Source of the DNA: Eutrigla gurnardus
Lineage: Eukaryota > Chordata > Actinopteri > Perciformes > Triglidae
DNA length: 64,000 nucleotides
NCBI GenBank assembly: GCA_963514095.1
Contig: OY741275.1
Location: 8,065,151-8,129,150 of the forward strand
Direction: 5' to 3'
Shown: positions 57,575 through 64,000 of the stretch, piece after piece
How the letters are laid out: every line of letters begins with the position of its first letter
Numbering within the stretch: position 1 is the stretch's first letter
Translations under genes and position numbers: made by a program
The notes under the pieces: model-generated
The model's input: only the letters and a program-made list of their open reading frames with translations
The model's database searches: none
Told to the model about the DNA's origin: nothing

Positions 57575-57940
57575 GGGCTGCACGGTGGTGTAGTGGGTAG
57601 CACTCTCGCCTCACAGCATGAGGTTCGATTCCCGGGTCGGGCCGGGTTCCTTCTGTGTGGAGTTTCCATGTTCTCCCCGTGTCAGCATGGGTTCTCTCCG
57701 GGTTCTCCGGCTTCCTCCCACAGTCCAAAGACATGCAGGATGGGGATAGGTTCATTGATGACTCTAAATTGCCCGTGTGAATGTGAGTGTGAATGGTTGT
57801 TTGTCTCTACATGTGGGCCCTGCGATAGACTGGCGTCCTGTCCAGGGTGTACCCTGCCTTCGCCCAATGACAGCTGGGATCGGCTCCAGCCCCCCCGCGG
57901 CCCTGAATACAGGATAAGCGGTAGACAATGGATGGATGGA
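57575..57940 (+). mobile_element. tRNA-derived SINE with (ATGG)n tail
   Basis: It opens GGGCTGCACGGTGGTGTAGT (A-box region) and has a consensus pol III B box GGTTCGATTCC at 57622-57632, then the body AGTCCAAAGACATGCA and GATAGACTGGCGTCCTGTCC common in teleost genomes, ending in ATGGATGGATGG. The target duplication is CAGTAACGCAG (57564-57574) versus CAGTAACACAG (57941-57951), one mismatch. Any translated frames in it are not genes. Confidence 0.85.
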
Positions 57941-58137
57941 CAGTAACACAGGTTGAGACCCTGTGAGTTTAGCCACTGATATTTTTTTAAGGAGTCAAAT
58001 TATAATTTACACTAACTCAACATAAAATCACAAGTGAATAATATTTATTTTGCCAACTTATGTTGACCGATATAGTGACTAATAGGACTGCATAAAGTCC
58101 CAAGGTCCATCAAATCAATTATCAAAAAACCCTTTAA

Positions 58138-58574
58138 GCCCCTTTTAGACTGCCTTTTCGTTACGGGAGTATTCCGCCGTTATTCCGTCCCGTCATCGGT
58201 CTAAACGCTCGCCGAGGCAGAAAGGCGTAACAGAATATTACGCCTCTGAGACGCCAACGGAGGTCATCACAGAGCGGGGCGATACGGCGTTCTATCTAAA
58301 CGCTCCGAGCACCCAAGGAGGAAAAGACGTGCGAGACGAGCAAAAGTTCACCTTTCATAGTTGTTTTGATGCATCAAGCTAATCAGATTTCCGACGCTCC
58401 TCACGGCCGACGAGTCCATAGACGAGACCACGACTGTGGGACGTCTCACTCGTTCTGCAAAGTCGGGGTGCTATCTAAACACAGACACCGATGCAGCATT
58501 ACGCCGCAAACAAAGTTCTATCTAAACGCTCCGGTTCGCAGCATATTTTGACTCGCCATTACGGAAAAAGGGGC
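58138..58574. mobile_element. CpG-rich MITE-like unit, 437 bp, TAA flanks
   Basis: GCCCCTTTT at the left and AAAAGGGGC at the right are inverted, flanked by TAA on both sides (58135-58137, 58575-58577), as in PIF/Harbinger-type insertions. TCTAAACGCTC/TCTATCTAAACGCTCC recurs three times inside. Unusually CpG-dense for this intergenic stretch. No coding frame. Confidence 0.65.
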
Positions 58575-59144
58575 TAAAGTCACAAAGGCCTCGCCAATGA
58601 ACGCTGACTTCCTATTGCCTCAAAACATCTTTATGATCATTATTATTGCATGCAAAATCCTCTCCTTGTGTTCTTGGCAGCCGCTCTGGTACATATGTTA
58701 TTGGGACATGTCCTGGATATTGTGAGAAAGCGTTACCGTGGAAAAGGTGGTCGAGTGACACAGACCAACCATTACTTAGAGTGCGTCAGTTGATGCTTTA
58801 GCCGGCCACAGCAGAGTGAGTAGCCGGGATGATGCTAAAACATGACCACAGAAACCCTAATGGAAGATTGCAACAGCTTCACAGAAGTGACGCCACAGGC
58901 ATGTAACCGAAACGCAACAGCAGTTTACCAAGGAAATCAGATGCTTTTATTAATCCGCTCCGACAGGCTGATTGCTGTGCACAGTAGGAGCGCAGTCACA
59001 GACGCACACAGTCACAGACGCACGCAGTCTCATGGACGCCGTCAGTACAGCAGGCGATGTATAGCACTCATTGTGCAGGATATCATCAGTCAGCAATATG
59101 GAGAGAGACAGACAGGAGCCCCTCAGTCTGATTGACGGTGTCTG

Positions 59145-59145
<1 letters not shown>

Positions 59146-59212
<67 letters not shown>
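59146..59212. repeat. (CA)n microsatellite
   Basis: About 33 CA units. Confidence 0.97.
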
Positions 59213-59215
<3 letters not shown>

Positions 59216-61167
59216 TTCTCTGACATCAGATAGGCTGGGTCCTGGCTAGATTGCTGCATCCCCCTCCACTGTGTCGATCTGTGACTCACTGACATCACTT
59301 CCCTCCCAACAGCAACAAACGGCGGGGTTGTTGGGAGAGTCCACTGGATGAGGGGAGAGGGGAGAGGAGGGGGGGTGTTTGAGTCAAGCCCATGGAATCC
59401 ATGATATACTGTACTGGGCTTTGTGTTGGAAAGGGGAAAACCAGCTACATCATCCCTACTAGGCTTTTGTTTACTCCGGCCTGAAGAACATAAGCTTTGT
59501 TTTGGTTCTTTTGTTCTTCTCTTCCTGGTGCATCTGCCCTTCGTTTCATCACCATGACCTAATAGGTGTGAGCGGTTAATGAGCCAAGGGACAGAATCAC
59601 AGAGGTGGGTCTGAGGTCATGCTGGATGACCTACTGTACCGTAGCATGCAGGGCAATGAGGCAATTCCAACCTTTCTGACATAAAAGGCAAATTCAGAAA
59701 TTAGTTTTCTTCTGGAACTTGTAGCGAATTGGTTTTAGGCGGAGGTTGCAGTCCTGCAGTCCAAAAACCTCCTGATCCAAACGTAATTCTCAAAAAGTTT
59801 ATGGAGTGGAAAATCTAATCGTTTACATTTTTTTTTTTTTTTTAACATAGTATCCAACTTTCCCACTGGATTCGTGAAAGAAGGGAGTGTTTAAGTGATG
59901 TCACATTTCGCAATTCCACCACCTGCACCTTGTAAGGGATTTATATGTTTCACTGTAGTTCAGGACTAAGTCTATGCTGACCTTATATCTTAACTCTGTT
60001 GGGTTGAGTTTCAATAATGTGCAATAATATTTGACTCACTTTACTTATCAGTGTTTCAAAGGTAGCATTCTTACTGCCCAGTTTGGACTGGCAGATGTTC
60101 TTATATTTATTCTCTTTCAAAAACGCATTCATTAATGTTGGCTAACTATTACAACTGTTTATCCGGTCATTAAGCCATCTAACCATTTATCTGTTACTGT
60201 AAGCTGTCTATTAATCAATTATCTATCTATTTTAACAATGAATCCCTTACTTTAAATATGTAGAGCCAATGTCATGACATCATGTCCAGGCTAGCCTCTA
60301 TTCCACTAGCTTTTGTAACTCATGCTGCTATAAGAAAGAATATGGTAATGAAATATGTGTTGAGACTATTTCAACCTGATTGAAACATCTCTACCACTTG
60401 GTTCAGGTACGGCACACTAAAAATAATTCCACTATGCGTGGTGTCTTTAAATAGCACGTCTGTTCAGTTCGCCTCCACACAGGAAGTCAAAGACAGAAAC
60501 TTCACTCCAGACGTCATCATTTTCTAGGAACATGCTTTACCAGACAGTTCACTTGTCATTTTATGATAGTGAATCTGAGCAAAAGCAATTCACTACAAAA
60601 TGTAAAAGCAGCTTCTCATCATTCTGTCTTGTTACTATGATCATTTTAATGTACTGTATTCCATCAGATTAAGCTAAAATAATCTATTTGTATGAGTTTT
60701 TACTGCATCAAACTGTGGAATCACCCTTTAGTGATAAAGGTACTGGTGCTAAAATAATACAATTATTAGAGTTTTGAGGAAATAACATTTTTTTTACATT
60801 TTTACCATGAATCATTTTATCATTTGGTCGAGGCCACATTTTAAAACAGTGGGGTCTGTTTAAAAAGAATGTGTTGTTGAGTGTTTTCTTACTTCGGGAA
60901 CAGAAGTACCTGGGGAAGGATCCTGGTTGTGAATCACTGATAAAGCAACATATTACCTCCTGTGATGTTTTTGCAGATGTCATGGTAACAGAAGTTGTGG
61001 TGGATTTCCTTGATCCTGTTTACTTTATGAGGTAGGTGACGACTAATGAAAAGATCCGACGGAGTCACCACCCCGGTGTTGGAAACACTTTCAAAACGTG
61101 AGGTGACCCATGGCATTTCCCTCTTATTGTCTGCTTGTTTCCAGGAGTGACCACATAGTGATGCTGT

Positions 61168-61170
<3 letters not shown>

Positions 61171-61212
<42 letters not shown>
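61171..61212. repeat. (GT)n microsatellite
   Basis: About 21 GT units ending at GCAG. Confidence 0.97.
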
Positions 61213-61215
<3 letters not shown>

Positions 61216-63700
61216 CCAAGCAGCTGGCACGGACAATAACTCAGACCTTTCGACTCCCAGGGCTACGCAGACCCTGGCACAATGGACGCTATCAGCGTGG
61301 GAGCAAAGGGGACGGAGACAGCGCTGAAAGAGAGAACAGACACAGATATAGGAGGGAACGGCTGAATCACATTCAAAGTATGATTATTGAACAAATCATT
61401 TCAAGAGAGCACAAAAAGAAGGACCGTGGGAGGAGCGGAAATGTCCGAGTCAAGAGGGGCTGCTGGTGTTTCCCGAACCGGCTCTGTTTTGACTCTTGTG
61501 ATTGAAAACAGCAGATGGGGCTTGGTGTGGACCTGGTAACGTGGTAAATAGTATTAGGTCTTATCTGAGAACATGGGTAGTGAGCCTGTCTGACTCACAG
61601 AAACAACAAGCATCCCTCAGCTGGTGCACAATGCACACCAGCGCTCCCACCCCAGAGGGATAGGAAACAGCGAGGTCTGTTTGACTGTAGAGGAGTTGCT
61701 TCATCCACTGTTGTGTCTCTGCTCATCTTCTGTCAGCTCCCACCCACTGCTCTATTGACTCAGGTGTTGTGCGTAAGTTTGGGGTTTAGCAGACGGCACA
61801 TGAATGAGGAAACATCTTGACAAATCATGTTTCTCGATGACCTCAGGGCGCTTCCTCCACACTCACGCCCACCTCGGCGATGACAGTGTGGTCTGTGTCT
61901 TCAGGCCGGGGCCGCTTTGACGTGACCACAGAGAGGAAGCAGAGGTCAAGTCTGGGAGATCCTGACATGGCTAACTGAATAAGAGACATCTCCTGTTGAT
62001 GTCATGGTCGGTCCTGCCCTGGTGTTTTTCCTTTTCCTCTTCCCCCTCCTCCGTCCTCGTCCTTATCCTCCTCCTCTTCCCAGCCCGGTCCGATGGCAGT
62101 CAAACTGGCAACGGCGTTTCTATTGTAGGATGGAATGCTTCGAGAGAGATGCGGTCTGGAGACGAACGAAGCGCAAGAGGTCGTCCAAGACATCAGATTT
62201 ACACAGCTCACGTGCACCTCGCTGGCCAAAATCACACCCTCCTTTTTTCGGCTTCCATGTGAAAGTTGAAATGAAGTATAAGATGCCGTTTAGATTTATT
62301 GTGCATCTATTTTAAAATATGCACAAAAAACTATCCCTTTGTACTTTGATGTCAAAATCCAGCGATCTTTTCTTCCTGTCAAACAAAATATGACGTTTGC
62401 TTACATCAGCGGTGACCAACCAATTTCAACCAATAATATCATGAAATTCATCCATCAATCAATCTACAACTTTTGCAACAAGAGAGATGCGAGTGTTGCC
62501 ACAGTCCTCTGTAGCTGCTGAAGCCGGGGTTATGCTCTCTGCAGGGACGCTTGTATGGACACGGACTGAGGCAACCATTGTGACCAGGAAACGTTCAGAT
62601 CCTTCCTTTATTTAAATCCCTCTCATATATTCCATTTCATTGAGGAATACTACAGAAGATGAAGATGCTTTAACTTCAATTCCACTGGGTCCGATGCAGA
62701 CGATGAGAGGAAGAAGGGAAGCGAGGGAGCGTAGAGGAAGGAGCCGAGGGTGAGAGGATGTAGGAGCGCCGGGGGAGTGCTGACAGACCGAGTGTTTCAC
62801 TTTAAGCGAGGGACACGTTCGGCTCTCACTGACTGAGCAAAAGTCTTTGCAGTCCTGCGTGCCCACACGGGCCACGGAGTATTTATCTGCATATTTTTGG
62901 TCATGCTAGTGGCATGGGTCTAGGGATGTCGGTTCCCAAATACGACCAAAGTGACGGTCAGTCCAGCTACTCTTGGATTGACGTGAATTCTGGTAAACAT
63001 ATCCATGGTTCCCAAGCCTTATTTCTGGTGTTCCCCTGACTTTTGTCACTGTGCCACTATGAGGGTTTGTGTGAAATGTCTTGACAGCTGTTGACATGAA
63101 ATTTGATACAGATGTTCCCCTCAGGAATCATCTAAAGCGAGCATCAGGTCAAAATGGAATTCGTCCAATACTTCAGCATTGTAACTGTCATTGTGCTTTT
63201 AGCATTTAGCTCAAAGCACTATTGTGCGTATTTATTTTCCATAACTTCTACATGTGATTGGAATTAATTGTATGTGAATCACTTTGAAAATATTTTTTTT
63301 TTCTTGTGTAAACGGATTATAAACTGCCTCAGGGTTTGGATCTTTAGTTCTTTTCACATATTCTTTATATTTCATTCATAATACATTTCCTCCTAATTTA
63401 TTATTTATTATTATTGCCTCATTATATTATGAATATTATATTAATAAAGTCTTTGTTGTAAGATGTCTACTTCCTTCCAGTGTTGTAGTACTCTACATCA
63501 TTCTCGGTCTTGTCTCAGAAACCACTGCATTTTACTTTGCCGTTGCGTCTCAGACAAAGAGGATTTTATTACGTGACTGGTCAAGACCACAACAGCAGCA
63601 TGTCTCTAAATTGCTTGTGCATTGTCTGATTTAAAAAAAGTTCACTCCAGAATTCACTCCTGCAATGCTTTTTGATTATTTTATCAAGGCATTTCTCATG

Positions 63701-63702
<2 letters not shown>

Positions 63703-63733
<31 letters not shown>
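63703..63733. repeat. (CA)n microsatellite
   Basis: About 15 CA units near the right edge. Confidence 0.97.
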
Positions 63734-63735
<2 letters not shown>

Positions 63736-64000
63736 AATGGCAATAAAAGAGATGAATGAAGAGGAGTCGTCATTTGTTTTCTGTGGGTGTTTTTATGGAA
63801 ATGTAATGATTTTCAGATCAATTTGACGAGTGCCTGAATGATTTACATTTTATCACGAGTGTGTCACACAATGTGGGACTGGCACTGGCCTCGGTCATGA
63901 CTTGGTCTCACTTTACGTGGTCTTGGCTGCAACACTCCTTTCTACAATTGGGGCTGTTGTTCCGCGGGCATCCTCTTCCTCTCTAGGCAGGCGTGGTCAT

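Larger units (their letters stand above)
58620..64000. other. Intergenic, no supported gene
   Basis: Contains only microsatellites I can support (59146-59212, 61171-61212, 63703-63733) and one weak exon candidate at 61905-61978. The mammalian next gene, TNFSF11, was looked for and not recognised. Confidence 0.5.

Noticed and set aside
57622..57632. Possible tRNA gene
   Set aside because: Only the B box and A-box-like head are present. No cloverleaf follows, and the body and target duplication show a SINE.
61176..61505. 109-residue frame starting in GT repeats (AAKQLARTITQTF, then a basic tail)
   Set aside because: The start is repeat-derived and the basic tail matches no family I know. No flanking exons seen.
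62004..62315. Frame with hydrophobic signal-like start (MVGPALVFFLFLFPLL)
   Set aside because: The hydrophobic part comes from a CT-rich low-complexity stretch (TCCTCCTCC), two frames overlap equally well, and nothing downstream resembles a secreted protein.
58620..64000. TNFSF11 (RANKL), the next gene in mammals
   Set aside because: No TNF-homology exon or other recognisable exon was seen on either strand.

Overview
This is a piece of a teleost fish nuclear genome, probably a percomorph (inference). The signs are GT-AG introns of about 90 bp up to several kb, abundant CA/GT and TA microsatellites, several short inverted-repeat (MITE-like) transposon copies, and one tRNA-derived SINE. Two protein-coding genes are present, both on the + strand. 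Nothing bacterial or viral was seen, and there is no CRISPR array.

Gene 1 (4334-27973 coding, with a 3' UTR probably reaching about 32.05 kb) is a type II diacylglycerol kinase, best assigned as dgkh (DGK eta). I could follow 26 exons in one unbroken reading frame of 1,107 codons plus stop. They encode the end of the PH domain, two C1 zinc fingers, the split catalytic domain, an acidic linker, the accessory domain and a C-terminal SAM domain. The first exons (start codon, N-terminal PH half) lie to the left of the window.

Gene 2 (37003-51997 coding) is akap11 (AKAP220), an A-kinase anchoring protein of 1,891 residues in 11 coding exons, one of them 4.39 kb. A CpG-rich promoter/5' UTR region sits at about 33.6-34.3 kb. 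As I recall, DGKH and AKAP11 are also neighbours in the same order and orientation on human chromosome 13, which supports both names. DGK eta removes diacylglycerol by making phosphatidic acid. AKAP11 tethers PKA and partner enzymes. They are separate signalling genes that happen to be linked.

The rest is non-coding. 1-1254 is an ATGG-type minisatellite, abutted by a 901-bp hAT-like element with a perfect 8-bp target duplication. Further transposon-like units lie at 5555-5783, 8360-8780 (foldback), 22590-23160, 30387-31139, 50303-50428, 57575-57940 (SINE) and 58138-58574. A 15-bp-unit pyrimidine minisatellite of about 0.8 kb starts directly after the akap11 stop codon. 53-64 kb has no gene I can support.

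The observations I rate highest are three. First, the SAM-domain exon of dgkh has a (GT)n acceptor and a (CA)n donor, and skipping it would give a SAM-less protein with a new 17-residue tail. Second, AKAP11 carries a twelve-fold degenerate repeat of RII-helix-like segments. Third, a pyrimidine minisatellite forms the start of the akap11 3' UTR.
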